Assembly (NCBI GenBank): GCA_000827265.1
Contig: KN834754.1
Coordinates: 202,831-266,830, forward strand
DNA length: 64,000 nt
Source of the DNA: Collybiopsis luxurians FD-317 M1
Lineage: Eukaryota > Basidiomycota > Agaricomycetes > Agaricales > Omphalotaceae
Direction: 5' to 3'
Part shown: positions 34,156 to 46,140 of the stretch, piece by piece
Layout of the letters: each line of letters begins with the position of its first letter
Numbering within the stretch: the first letter of the stretch is position 1
The notes under the pieces: model-generated
Databases searched by the model: none
Seen by the model: the letters and a program-made list of their open reading frames with translations, nothing else
What the model was told of the DNA's origin: nothing
Position numbers and translations under genes: made by a program

Positions 34156-37071
34156 TTACAGGGCTTCAATAGTTTTTTTTGTTTGCTCCGCCTTGCTAAC
34201 AAATGCCGCAATCTCCCTCTCCGCATCCTCCTTGAACTTTGCATACTCGATCTGCATATGATGACGAACCCACTCCTCTACGGTCATATTCAGCTCTGCT
34301 TCAGACAGCGCCTGTGTAGGGACGAATAAATCCTTGGAAAGTGGTATTGGTATCCCAAGAGGAATATCCACAGGCACACCTGGTGTCGGAGGAACACTGA
34401 AAGGGTTGCCGAGACCACCAAATCGGAATGGAGTCTTGAAAGGACTCGTCGATCGCTCTTGTTGCTTTCTAGGTGGCGTAACAGCTGGTCGGGTAAGTGA
34501 AGAATCCACTTGCTGCGCAGGCGCATCGGCAGGTCCCATCATCTCTACGTCCTGAGCTAAGCCTTCCGATGCATTAATAGAGTTGGAGCTGCTAGCTGGA
34601 GAGTGATTTGGCTTAAAGGGGGAAGTTCTTTCTCCAGTCTCCACCTCGCTTTCAACCGTCTTCTCAATCTGGGCAATCTTTGCTTGGACACTTCCTTCCT
34701 CAAATACATTGCTCGTTGGTCTAGCCTGCGTGGATTTTGAGGTCCCATTATCCACCGATTTCGAAATGGAAGATTTCAGCTTCTCTTCAGCGGGAACAGA
34801 TGCAGCCTCACTCGCATTTGATTTCTCCTGGGTTGTCCGTGCATTTGTTAAAATCCTCGATTTTGTTTTCGCCGGAGCCTCTACCCTGTGGATATCGTCC
34901 TCCATTATATCTCCATCATCCTCGTCGGAAGATATATTCAACACCTGATCGGCAGCACGACTTCGGGTAGAAGTGCGCGAATTCAAGTAACTACCCTTTC
35001 TTGTCATAGAAGCTGATTTAGCTGGAGGATCCGGTTTGGTAGATCTTGGTCTAGAGGTCTCGTCTCCCGATCCAGGTTCGATTCGCAAATTAGAAGTGGT
35101 CCTCTTGTGTTCCACCTTTGGCACGAACACCCGTGAAACCTCATCTTCTAATTCCGCAGCCGGCTTCGAAGATGGTTTTAGTCTGGATAGAGGTCTGGAT
35201 GGAGAACGAGGAGGGATAGGGGGTGCGACTTTGTCCTGCTCCGAAAAATCGGGGTAGATATAACTGGTAGAGGAAGGTTTCTGCTCTACCTTGGTTTTCG
35301 AATTGAACAATTGCTTCTCTTTCACCGTCGACTCTGGTTCTGGTTCCACAGACGGAGTCGAGACGGGAGGGATGTGCATATCCATATCCTCCGAAGGATC
35401 ATTGTCATCTATTTTCTCTTCCATGCTAGGAGCATGGAACCTTCCTCCCCGTGTAGAAGCCGTAGAAGCTGTCCGCGAATGTTCACCTCGTTCACCATTA
35501 GTGCTCTTTCCCAAGCGTTCCTGAGCCTGACCGGGGGTATTAGTGGAGCGGGTGGCTCGTATGGGACGAGCTGTCACAGGTTCTGGTTCGTCCACTCTCA
35601 TCCTGTCGTCACCGGGTGACTCTTCTTCTTCTCCCTCCTCCTCCTCCTCTTCTAATTTCTGTTTCCGTTTCGATGAGGAGCTGGATTTAGCGGCAGACAA
35701 TGTACGCGCGGAAGCTTTCTTCGCTAGAGATTTCTTTTTAGCAGGAGGCGTAGAATCGTCATCCTCAGCCTGATTCTCGTGTATAACAGAAACGCGAGTT
35801 TTTGATTTAGACCGCGCGTTTCTAGACTTTTTGGGAACCGTAGGCGCTGTGCCACTCCCATCATCGCCAGTGTCTTTGGATTTTCCTCTAAATCTAGTGC
35901 TTGAGCTGCGTGTAAGAGCGATTTCATCCTCTGTCCCTGTCCCAGCATCAGAATCTACCGTAGATGCCACAGATTTCGTTCGGGAAACTGAACGGGACCG
36001 TGCTGTAGTTGGCTTCCTGACGGTTTTTCTGGTGGAGGGTGGCGGTCCCGGTTCTTCTGGCTCCTCATCGTCATTGTCGTCGACAGGGGCATCGCGAGAT
36101 CTAGACGAGCTTCGCGAGCCGGGAGTCCGGGCGTTTTTCTTAGCAGTACGGGAAGCTTTGGGCGTCTTGGCAGTACTAGTGGTCGCGATGGAGGAGAAAT
36201 CTTCGTCAGAGCCATCGTATGTCTTCATAGGCATCGTAACGTCAATATGTGACGATTTTGATTTCGATCTGGAGTGGGACTTGACATCGGGCGCGAAGAC
36301 GATGTCGGGAAACATGGGGCAGGGATGACCAGCCTTCTTGACGCGTTTACGATGTTCTTCCCTGCATTCACATCAAATTTATGTTATTTGGAGAAGCATT
36401 ATCCTTACGTTGGATCATCGTCAGCGTCCCAGCCAGATAGAGAAATACCACAGTAGAGACAAGCGGCGGTGTCATCATGGGTGTCATGAGGCGAAAAAAC
36501 AAAACCGGCTTTGGCCATCTGGAAAAGGATGAGGAATAGCGAATTGAAGGACTATTTTATGGCTTGCTTTTTTGGATGAAGCCCCATGGTTCCTTTCCTG
36601 ATCGTGGATCCACCCTTGGCCAAATGCAAATGTATCCAAGCGAGCCTTCTCCATAATCTTCGAGGTAGGAAGCCGATTTTTGTCAGTAAAGACAAAGCTG
36701 TGGGATATATAAGGGTTGTGAGGGGTAGAGGATCGCAGAGTGAGGGCTGACCGTCCATCTGGATCAATTTCGTGAGCCAAACCACATCTAACGTTGGCCC
36801 AAGCACACTTCCTTCCACATTTCTTGTAATGTATTTCGAAGGGGTCATCCTTTTCACCCCACTCGCCAAGCTGCTTTCCACACATATAACAGGTGACGAG
36901 GTCCTTATCGTCTGAATTTGGGTCAAAGTAGAACCCAGCCTCTGCCAGGGTTTCTGGAGTGGCTATAAAGTATTCTGGATGAGGCCATTTGAGATTAGAT
37001 TGTGATTTTGCAGTTCCTTTGGCGCGTTTAGGCTTTGTGAAAGACTCGAGTCGGTTTTTCAAGATATCCAT
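34156..37071 (-). CDS. BIR1: BIR-domain protein, survivin/Bir1-like chromosomal passenger
   Basis: Fungal survivin homologue of the chromosomal passenger complex with Aurora B/Ipl1 and INCENP/Sli15. Four exons on the minus strand (36752-37071, 36568-36697, 36409-36518, 34156-36361) join in frame to 921 aa. Two BIR zinc domains lie in the first 240 residues: CYMCGKQLGEW with HYKKCGRKC, and CLYCGISLSGW with EEHRKRVKKAGHPC. The rest is a long Ser/Thr-, Lys- and acid-rich disordered region. A C-terminal helix (EWVRHHMQIEYAKFKEDAER) probably binds other complex members. Intron 2 uses a GC donor (GCAAG). Head to head with an HMMR-like gene, 112 bp apart. Confidence 0.93.
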
Positions 37072-37183
37072 GCTGCTTGGTTTAGCTCAAGGGTCACACG
37101 CAAACCTGAACCACTTGTCCGTCATTCAACACGATCACGTGAAGTCCCTCCTTAGCCATCATCAACCATCACGAGCATCGAAC
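37072..37183. promoter_or_regulatory. Bidirectional promoter, BIR1 / HMMR-like gene
   Basis: 112 bp between the divergent start codons of two genes with predicted mitotic roles. Shared cell-cycle control is plausible but no specific site is identified. Confidence 0.45.
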
Positions 37184-39203
37184 ATGCTTCAGATACCCGG
37201 TGCGCCTTCAAATAAATGGTCATCACCGCTACGTCTTACTCAAATTTACAACTCAGAGACTGCCCAACAGGCCAATTCGACAAATCAGACTTCCACGGAA
37301 CGTCCTGCAAGCAAGGCAGTAGGTCATCTCCTTCAAGAGATTATAGCGCTCGCATCGATTTTTTTCTTCGTTTAGCATCAGGCCCAAGTCGAACGGCTCA
37401 GACTTGAGCTAGCCCGCCTCCAGAAAGCCAACAATGACCTCTCTGATCAATTGGAGAAACAGAAGAAACAAAAAGACTCCCTTGAATTGCGTGTGGACGA
37501 GCTCAGAAAGAATGCCAACACCGACAGAGCAGAAATTAAAGACCTCGGCGTCAAGCTTCGCATGTCTGAGCATCAGAGAACTCAGATGACGGCAAAGCAT
37601 GGAGATTTCGCGGACATGAAGAAGGCTCTGAAATCCTTAGAAACTCGACGGAAGGATGAATTAAAGGAACGGGATAAAACGATAGCGGACCTTGAAAAGA
37701 GCCTGATTGCAGAAACGAAGAGGCGAGAGATGGCTGAAGGTCGATTGAAGGAAACGATGGCGAAACACGAAGTCGAGATTGGAAGGTTGAAAGGCACGAC
37801 AGAGACACTGAAATCGCAAATCACTTCAACTCACCATGAACTCGTATCTGCACAGCGTCAGCTCGAAATGGTTACCTCTAATGGCGAAATTAGGGAAAAA
37901 ACACATCTGCAACAACTCGAGGACCACCGGATGATGCTCAGTAGAGTATCAGAACAATTTTCTATGCTTGCTTCGAACACTGTTCCAAAAACCTCGTATG
38001 AACGCTTCAGATTTGAGAACGCCGCGCTCCAGTTACAAGTTGCGCGGTATTCGCGAAAATTGGGTAACACGGAGGGACAGGTGTCGGAACTGGCCAATCT
38101 CATCCGACAATCGCAGGAAGAGAATCAGCTTTTACGGAGGTCAATGATAGATATGGAACAGGAATTGTCTTGTTCACACGAATATCTCGCCCTAAAAACT
38201 GTCCAGCCGCCAGTGCTCTCCACAGATTTCACACTAGATGACGCCGTTGCAGGCATTGGTCACGACCAGGACAGTTTCAAGAAGGAGGCAGCGCGAATTA
38301 CCACCGAAAATCTTCACCTTGAAGCAGAACTCTATCGTCTACAGCATCAGCATCTTCTCGCGGCGTATGCCGAAGCAGAAACGGAGTTACAGGAATCCGC
38401 CGCTATTGCCTCCAAGCTGCCCGAAGTAGAAGAACAACGAGATATGGTGCAGGAACTCTTGCAGGCCACAACAGTCTCCTTAGAGAATCTCAAGAGATCC
38501 TCGGAGACGCTCAAACGACAAGTATCAGAGCTTGAAACAAAATTGAAGGCGGACAGTCAAAAAGCCGATGATACGTTAAAGAAGGAGCAGGAGGCGGTCC
38601 ATCGTCTTACAATCACTACTCAGAAATTACGAATGGCGGAAGACGGATTGAGAGCGGAGAATGAACAGTAGGTTTTTTTTTCTGTTTCCGTAATCATTGA
38701 ATGACATCCCCATTTGAAGGTTGACGGCTGAGCTCACGGACGCTGAGCGTTTCCAAGAAGCGTATTATTCGCTATCAGAGGAACTCGAAGGGCTGTTGGC
38801 TCGTAATGCTTTAGCAGAAGACGAGGCTCAGCGCCTGAGCAAAGCCAATGCCGAGATTCTCGGTCATCGGAATCCCGCGCAAAGGATAATGTATGTCGAG
38901 AGAATCAGGAACGAACTAGCAGAAGCCAGACAAGTAAAAATCTACTCCCGTGACTGCTTTGTCGCTTGACTGACAATGACTCTTCAATAGAACTTACTTA
39001 TTTCGACGCGAACCGTCGAAGCCATGACGACTCATAATCAGGATCTCCAGACCGAGCTAGATATGTACAAGTCGGTTGCGGTACCACGCGAACTCAAGCC
39101 TTCAACAAAATTCACTAGGATGACGAGACCTCCTCTCGCGGATATGAACAAGAGCTTCGTTGCCCATGGTAATGAGGAAGCTGCTAGCTATTTGCAGATT
39201 TAA
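37184..39203 (+). CDS. Coiled-coil protein with HMMR C-terminal-like motif
   Basis: Four exons (37184-37318, 37376-38667, 38720-38933, 38991-39203) join in frame to 617 aa. Almost the whole protein is coiled coil (VERLRLELARLQKANNDL and onward). Near the C-terminus, ILGHRNPAQRIMYVERIRNE resembles the conserved HMMR (RHAMM) C-terminal segment, which in animals binds spindle/centrosome components. A mitotic spindle role is an inference supported by the shared promoter with BIR1. The first acceptor could be 37376 or six bases later; both keep frame. The last exon is also present, broken, at 43748-43965 through tandem duplication. Confidence 0.78.
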
Positions 39204-39473
39204 ATCCTGTGTATCTCCGAGAATTGGATTCACAAGTACATATACCGTTGCCTTTGAAGACCGCATAACCGCATGCGGCTCAGATAAACACGTTTTATTT
39301 AGGGTACGTATACCTGTATCGATAACAAGGAATACAGATTAGAAGGTCATAAGTCTAACGTAAAACTAGACACAAGTGTCTCTTTCCGCAGGTAACTCGT
39401 ATGTATGTAGTCCGTAAACGCATGTCTGTCGTAAGTAAGGTGATCGAGTGGTCTGAATGTTCAAACATTAAAC

Positions 39474-41442
39474 TCAGAGCCAAAATGCCACAGCTGAGAA
39501 AAACAACAGGGTTTCGTAAAGAGGTACTGTAAACTTCTGTGCCGCATTCGTGGACGCAGCTGTTTCAGCACTTGAAGTTGATGTAGCTTTTGAAGAAGTT
39601 GCCGTCAAAGACGCTGATGTGGTGGTACTATTCGGCGAAACCCTCGAACCGGTTACCGTTGTTCCCGAAATATCTAGACACATTCATATCAGTCCGGATG
39701 TTTCGGAGCTGTAGCCTGTAGAGTAACACTTACATTGGTCGAATGTCGGAAGCGTGTAGTTGGTTTCCACATAGGGCTGGGTCTTATTGAGAGACACTCC
39801 GACAGGCACAATGTGCTGAATGTATCATCCCCAGTCAATTTGCCTCAAGGAAGAGACTGATAAAAACATGCCTGGAAAACGCTCTTGAGTTGTGGGTAGA
39901 ATTTCACCGCTTCCGACATTGTAAAATTATCCAATTCGTGGGTTAAGATAATGGCACCAGTCTAGAGCGAATTCTTTCAGATTAAATCAAGACCAGGTAA
40001 AAAGATCTTACGTTATTGAAAGTCCCTTTCGCAGCCGTTGAGATGAAATTGTTATAACTGCTTTCTACAGTGGCTTGCGTGATGGTCTGGCCATTGATAT
40101 CGCCGTCCTCGCTGTCGTACTTCCACATGATAGTTTGCAGACCCAGTGCATGGGCGATGGAACGAATTCGGTCGTCAACGTCTCCGTAAGGCGGCTATCC
40201 CGGTCTAATCAAACCATCATTCGTTGACAAACAATACAGCAACGCTTACTCTCCAGCAGGTAGGAGTGACCCCCACCGCAAGTTTGATCATCTGCAGCTG
40301 GTGGAAACCTTTAGCTCTAGATCAACTAAATAGTGACAATTGGAGGCGCACAGCTAAACGTCAATGTCAGCGAAAGATTTAGTTAAATGACTAAATATGG
40401 CTTACAGTACCAAAGTTCAGCAAAAGCATCTTCGCTCGAGAGTGTTGTCACTGAAGCCCAAAATAAGGAGTCGATCAATAAAGAAGATTTGAGCACGAAC
40501 TTTGAGGGTGCGACCAAGTATCTGACAAAAAATTCAGACGATTAAATCACAAACCGGAAGCAGTTTGAGTCACTTACGAGCACATATCTCATGGCCTAAC
40601 CAGATTGTTTATGGTAAATGAACGTGTCAAGGTCAAAGAGGAACCATCAGCAAGACAACATACCATCCGCGAGAGCACGCTGCGCTTCCAAAGGATAGGC
40701 CTGCACATTGGAACCGATGAAGTAAAATGCTGCCAATACAAATCAGCCTTAATATTGGATGAACGAAAAAAGGAAACCTCTTACTTGCTTTCTGGTTCTG
40801 ACTCTGAAGAAAGTCGTAGAACACGTTGTGTGAACAACTGGGTCCATCATCAAAGCCGTACCCCAGCGTCGACGGCTTCAGTGATTGTCAAATGATCGTT
40901 CAAGGTTGGAAGATATACACCTACTTCTGGAGCTGCAGCGACATCTGGAGGGAGACCAGCGAGTTTAGGGGTCAGGCAATTGCTGTAGGTCCACCAACAG
41001 TCGGGGTCACTTGAAGGATAACTGGCCGACGGGGTTTTGGTCTTGGGAGCAATTAAAAGTCAGTGATCCACCGCCCAAGAGGCTCTAATCAATCACCTGC
41101 TGGCTAATATTTTTTGGGATGCTTGCCGAGATTGAGTTCCATTTATCGAGGGCCGCCGTGTCCCCCGACAAAATTGTGGCAAGTACCCAATTTCCGGGGA
41201 AAGAATTGCTCTGACTCGCAACAGGAGCATAGCTGTAAGACGCGCATTCTTGATTTGGATCTGGATCAAGGTGAGTTTATACGCAAAGAGGAGAAGAAAC
41301 ATCGCGCCATCGTACCAGTGATACTGGCTTCTCCTTGCTCTGTGGTACGATTTATTGTAGCGGCCTTGACAAAGAGGACAAGTCCGAGTGAAATGAAAAC
41401 GGGTGAGACACGGGCACGTAAATTTTGTGCTAATAACTGCAT
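39474..41442 (-). CDS. Chitin deacetylase, GPI-anchored (tandem copy 1)
   Basis: NodB-family enzyme that converts cell-wall chitin to chitosan. The start at 41442 gives MQLLAQNLRARVSP and a hydrophobic signal peptide (FISLGLVLFVKAA). About eight short exons follow. The N-terminal region has SFPGNWVLATILSGDTAAL. Catalytic motifs are GYGFDDGP (motif 1), HEICAHTWSHP (motif 2, zinc His pair) and PPYGDVDDRIR (motif 3). GLQTIMWKYDSEDGDING and IILTHELDNFTMSE follow. The C-terminus is Ser/Thr-rich and ends in a hydrophobic stretch (LYETLLFFSAVAFWL), fitting a GPI anchor. All frames checked are open. Confidence 0.9.
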
Positions 41443-42844
41443 CGGGATGGAAAAGTTTCAAACAGCAACGGAAGGAGAGGAACAGGGAAGTAGCCCTACC
41501 AGTTGATTCAAACACGCTAGAGCTTTTTATACTCAGCCTTACATATGGCTATGAAACCGTCTAAAGCGGCTAATGGCGAACAAGAGCCGCAGAAAAGTAA
41601 ACGGACAGGAGTGTGTTGAAACCATAGAATTGAGTGTGAAATACAGCGTCTAAGACTTCAAAGAAATAGGCTCGGAAAACTCGGCAAGGGTAACCCGGCG
41701 GTCGGAACGGTACCAAAGGTCGTCGATGTTGTGACATTGTTGTGAATCAATAGACAGATTCATCGCTATCATATTTTATATCTGGAAATTTGCTACCAGT
41801 GAGAGGCATCGTCAGCTTGATATAGAGAGTACTTAAAAGTGACAATGAATGCTGACTTTGAAGATGCCGCGCTGCCGATTCTGCCGTTGACCAATTTATG
41901 TATCTGTCCATCAGCACTGTCAAGATGTAGGTGGCGCCGCCATTAGGTTAAGTTACCATTTTCCAAATGCAGAGACACAGTTTTGAATCGGCTCAAAAGC
42001 CTCAAAATCGAGTGCCACGTAAGTTTCGTCTTTCCTACTTAATTTTGCCCTCGATCAGTACAGGCGACCGGATAACCTGAGGAGTCGGTAAATAAATAGA
42101 GCAGTGTCCGACAATGACGTGCGGACCTGCAGCTTGGAGCTTGAGCTGAGATACAATGGAGATTGTAAAATCGTGTCGGGAATGCTCTAACTGCCGCCTC
42201 GCGGCATTCTGTTTCATTTCATTTTTATTTTCAGAGCTCGACCACCGGAAACATCGAGTTCCGGGCTGTGCCTTGGTGCCCTACATTCAAGGACATCGAT
42301 AAACGCCCGAAGTGATATGCTTCATGAACTTTATTGTAGTAGGTACTAAGGATCGGTGCTAGCGCCGACGACCATGGACGGTCAATCCTCGCTGATTTCC
42401 TAGTAAGATCCATGTTCACAAAATGTGATTTCCAGTCAACTCTACAAGTGCTACAGATAACGAATCTGCCCCTGTTCGACCTTGGTTTACCCACTGTTCG
42501 GTGACATCACGCGTTATGTCAAAGCTGGGTATATCAGATCAATCGTGTCATCAACCACCTTGTTCAAGTTTGGTTCAAGTTGTTGATAATCAACGTGTTC
42601 CGCCATGACTAGCCTTTCCAGCGACACAACGTCTCCGTCAAAAGCCTTAGGATGCACATATTAACAACAGACGACGGTACAATCATATATGCAGTAAGAA
42701 GATGATTATAGGTACTTATATGAAACATTACGAAAAACATAAGGGAAAGGAAAAAACGGGCGGGTCCTCTATTGCGAAAGCGAAACAAAAATTGTCCCAG
42801 CAAGTATCCAAGAAAAAGCCACAAAAATAGTAACCTAAGCGGCG
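41443..42844. other. Non-coding spacer of duplication unit 1
   Basis: Upstream region of chitin deacetylase copy 1, matching 46141-47625 upstream of copy 2 with many changes and small indels. No gene seen. Confidence 0.5.
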
Positions 42845-43022
42845 TTAGTAGCGGTACACAGAACCTTTATGGGAGAGCCTCTCGTACGACTATATAGATT
42901 GCGAGTACCTCTCGAAACTCTCCTCCGTCTCTTCGTGTAAGGTGCTGACCTGCTTAGGGATAAGACGAACTATCTATCTCGGTGCTTCTTCCACCCGACC
43001 AAGTCAGTATACGGGATCACAA

Positions 43023-43655
43023 CCAGCGTTGACCAATGACGAGTTCATCGATATCTGGAATACTCATCACGCTTCAGCTGGGAACGCTCGCGAGTCTAAC
43101 GAATGAAACTCAATCTCATCCCCATGCTCACACTTACTCATACTCGATCTCATAACTCAGGTACTCTCTCAATTTCATGCTCAATTTTACAACTCCGGCA
43201 CTCCCTCAATCTCCAATCTCATACTCAATCTCATACCCAACACGAGCTGGAATGTAAATGTTCAACGTCGGATTTCATTCACAATTTCATCGTTCGATGG
43301 AGAGAGTTCGCGACTCGTTCACTCAGGTCATTTCGTCAGCAATGGTATGGACTTTTTCGATGAAGTGACAGTAGCGGCTCTCTTGATGGGGGAGGATTGG
43401 AGTGCTTGATATCATGGGGCAGAGGAGCCGCTGAATGCATTATAATCATTCGGGTCAACTTTCTACTTGGCTCTAATTTACTCACCCAGGCCATTAATGC
43501 TCAACTGTTTCCTTGGGCCCCAGTCTACCATCCAGCGTGCACTCTGGGGCTGAGCTCGCTGAGGTCCGATGCACTGCGGTCCGGCTGTTCCCATGCGGGA
43601 CCCCGCTTCGGCGGAGCCGTGTATCCATCTGTCTATCTGTATCTGTCTATCTGAG
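43023..43655. mobile_element. About 0.63 kb insertion, possible non-autonomous element
   Basis: Present in unit 1 but absent at the matching place in unit 2 (between about 47840 and 47848). It has CTCAATCTCATNC-type repeats near one end. At the other end is a CCGC-TTCG-GCGG hairpin followed by short TATC/TCTG repeats, shared with 18875-18926. It has no coding capacity. Target-site duplications were not clear. Confidence 0.45.
43596..43653. repeat. Dispersed repeat end: CCGC-TTCG-GCGG hairpin plus TATC-like tail
   Basis: Second copy of the motif at 18875-18926, in the same orientation. The loop is TTCG here. It is followed by gtgtatccatctgtctatctg, with TCTATC units to about 43653. Confidence 0.45.
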
Positions 43656-43747
43656 GGTGCAGACCTGACTTACAAGCTACCAACCGGCAACGCAAAATCC
43701 CATACATGGCCCCGCCAACAAACTTGAAATTTCCTAATCCCTGCGGG

Positions 43748-43965
43748 TGACAGCTTTGATGACTTTTTGATAGAAATTACGAACATTGAAGCTACGACGG
43801 CTCATAATCTGGATCTCCAGAAAGAGCTAGATATGTGCAAGTCGGTTGCGGTACCACGCATTCGAGCCTGGAACAAGATTCACTGGGATGAGGAGACATC
43901 CCCTGGTGAATTTGAATAAGACCTTCGCTGCCCCTGGCAATGCGGAAACTACCATTTTTTCTTAG
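43748..43965 (+). pseudogene. Copy of last exon of the HMMR-like gene (truncated)
   Basis: Matches 38950-39180. The encoded AHNLDLQKELDMCKSVAVPR parallels THNQDLQTELDMYKSVAVPR in the intact gene, then shifts frame. There is no promoter or preceding exons. It is the start of duplication unit 2. Confidence 0.85.
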
Positions 43966-44196
43966 ATTTAGATCCTACGTATTTCCGAGGACAGAATTCA
44001 CAGTACATCTACCAGTACATATCTGTAAGCAACTCAGAAAACATGTTCTATTGCGATGAAGGAATATTAACTAGAAGGTCATAATTCTAACGTAAAAACA
44101 TAGCCAAGTGTTTCTTTCCGAACGTAACTCGTAGTCCGTAAAAACAGGTCCATCGTAAGTGAGGAATTGCGTAGTGTGAATGTTCGAACATCAAAT

Positions 44197-46140
44197 TCAG
44201 AGCCAAAATGCCACAGCTAAGAAAAACAACAGGGTTTCGTAAAGAGGTATCGTAAACTTGTGTGCCGCATTCGTGGTCGCAGCTGTTTGAGCACTTGAGG
44301 TTGATGCAGCCTTGGAAGTCGCTGTCAAAGACGCTGATGTGGTGGTAGTATTCGGCGAAATCCTTGAACCGGTTACCGTTGTTCCCGAGATATCTAGACA
44401 TTCATATCGAGTCGAAATCTTTCAGAGAGTTAGAGTAACGCTTACATTGCTCAAATGTCGGAAGTGTGTAGTTGGTTTCCACATAAGGCTGGGTCTTGTT
44501 GAGAGACACTCCGACAGGCACAAGGTGCTTAATGTATCATTTCCAGTCAGTTCGCCTCAAGGAAGAGAGACTGATAGTAACATGCCTGGAAAACGCTCTT
44601 GAGTTGTGGGTAAAAGGTCACCGCTTCCGACATTGTGAAATTATCCAGTTCGTGGGTTAAAATAATGGCACCAGTCTAGAGCGATCCCTTTCAGATGAAA
44701 TTAAGACCAGGTAGAAAGTCTTACGTTATTGAAAGTCCCATTCGCAGCCGTTGAGATGAAATTGTTATAATTGCTCTCTACGGTGGTTTCCGTGATGTCC
44801 TGGCCGTTGATATCGCCGTCCTCACTGTCGTACTTCCACATAATAGTTTGCAGACCCAGTGCATGGGCAATGGAACGAATTCGATCGTCAACGTCTCCAT
44901 AAGGCGGCTATCCCGATCTAATCAAACCATCATTCGTTGACAAAGAATATAGCAATGCTCACTCTCCAGCAGGTAGGAGTGACCCCCACCGCAAGTTTGA
45001 TCATCTGGAGCTGTTGGATACCATCAGTTCTGAGTTCTACATCGAATGAACAGTGGAGGCGCACAGCTAAACGTCGATGTCAGCGAAAGATCTGGTTAAA
45101 TGACTAAATGTGGCTTACAATACCAAAGTTCAGCAAAAGCATCTTCGCTCGAGAGTGTTGTCACTGAAGTCCAAAATAAGAAGTTGATCAATAAAGAAGA
45201 TTTGAGCACGAACTTTGAGGATGCGACCAAGTATCTGACAAGAAATTCAGACGATTAAATCACAAACCGGAAGCAGTTTGAGTCACTTACGAGCACATAT
45301 CTCATGGCCTAACCAAGTTGTTTATGGTAAACGAACGTGTAAGAGGAACCATCAGCAAGACAACACACCATCCGCGAGAGCACGCTGCGCTTCCAAAGGC
45401 CAGTTCTGCACATTAGAACCGATGAAGTAAAATGCTACCAGTACAGATCAGCTTTAAGGGTGGATGAACGAAAAAGGAAGACTCTTACTTGCTTTCTGGT
45501 CTTGACTCTGAAGGAAGTCGTAGAACGCGTTGTGTGAACAGTTGGGTCCATCATCAAAACCGTACCCCAGCGTCGACGGCTTTGGTGATTGTCAAATGAT
45601 CATTCAAGGTTGGAAAATATACACCTACTTCTGGAGCTGCAGCGACATCTGAAGGGAGACCAGCAAGTTTGGGGGTAAGGCAATTGCTGTAGGTCCACCA
45701 ACAGTCGGGGTCACTTGAAGGATAATCGGCCGGCGGGGGTTGGGTCTTAGGATAATTTGAAAGTCAGTGACCAACCGCCCAAGAGGTTCTAATCACTCAC
45801 CTGCTGGCTAATATTTGTTGGGATACTTGCCGAGATTGAGTTCCACTTATCTAGGGCCGCCGTGTCTCCCGACAAAATTGTGGCGGTTTGCCAATTTACG
45901 GGGAAAGAATTGCTCAAATCCGCAACAGGAGCATAGTTGTAACCTGCGCATTCCTGGTTGGGATCTAAATCAAGGTGAGAAAATATGCAAAGAGGAGGAG
46001 AAACATCGCGTACCAGTGATACTGGCTTCTCCTTGCTCTGTGGTACGATCTATAGTAGCGGCCTTGACAAAGAGAACAAGTCCGAGTGAAATGAGGACAG
46101 GTGAGACACGGACGCGTAAATTTTGTGCTAAAAGCTGCAT
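44197..46140 (-). CDS. Chitin deacetylase, GPI-anchored (tandem copy 2)
   Basis: Paralogue of copy 1 with the same exon order. The start at 46140 gives MQLLAQNLRVRVSP and a signal peptide. GYGFDDGPNCSH, IMWKYDSEDGDING and the other catalytic blocks checked are intact. The C-terminus is again Ser/Thr-rich, ending LYETLLFFLAVAFWL before the stop at 44197. Many nucleotide changes separate the copies while frame and catalytic residues are kept, so both are probably functional. The spacer upstream has diverged more. Confidence 0.88.

Larger units (their letters stand above)
38950..43747. repeat. Tandem duplication, unit 1
   Basis: Holds the last exon of the HMMR-like gene, chitin deacetylase copy 1, its upstream spacer, and a decayed 3' end of phospholipase B. 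The same order recurs in unit 2 (43748 to about 47962). Similarity is seen by eye throughout, including non-coding DNA (for example 42600-43020 against 47360-47850). Unit 1 is longer because of an insertion at about 43023-43655. Confidence 0.85.
42845..43747 (-). pseudogene. Phospholipase B 3' fragment, broken and interrupted
   Basis: Homologous to the end of the intact phospholipase B gene (47626 to about 47962). The terminal Tyr-Arg-Tyr-stop is still readable at 42845, but a stop falls inside the copy of the last exon (about 42975). The fragment is split by the insertion at 43023-43655; the penultimate-exon piece resumes at about 43656-43747. It ends abruptly where the HMMR-like exon copy begins, marking the duplication junction. 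Confidence 0.8.

Noticed and set aside
35831..36328. Plus-strand open frame (165 aa) inside BIR1
   Set aside because: Mirror of the low-complexity Bir1 coding sequence; no independent support.
41114..41506. Plus-strand open frame repeated at 45815-46162
   Set aside because: It recurs only because the antisense of the chitin deacetylase first exons is duplicated; no start context or domain.
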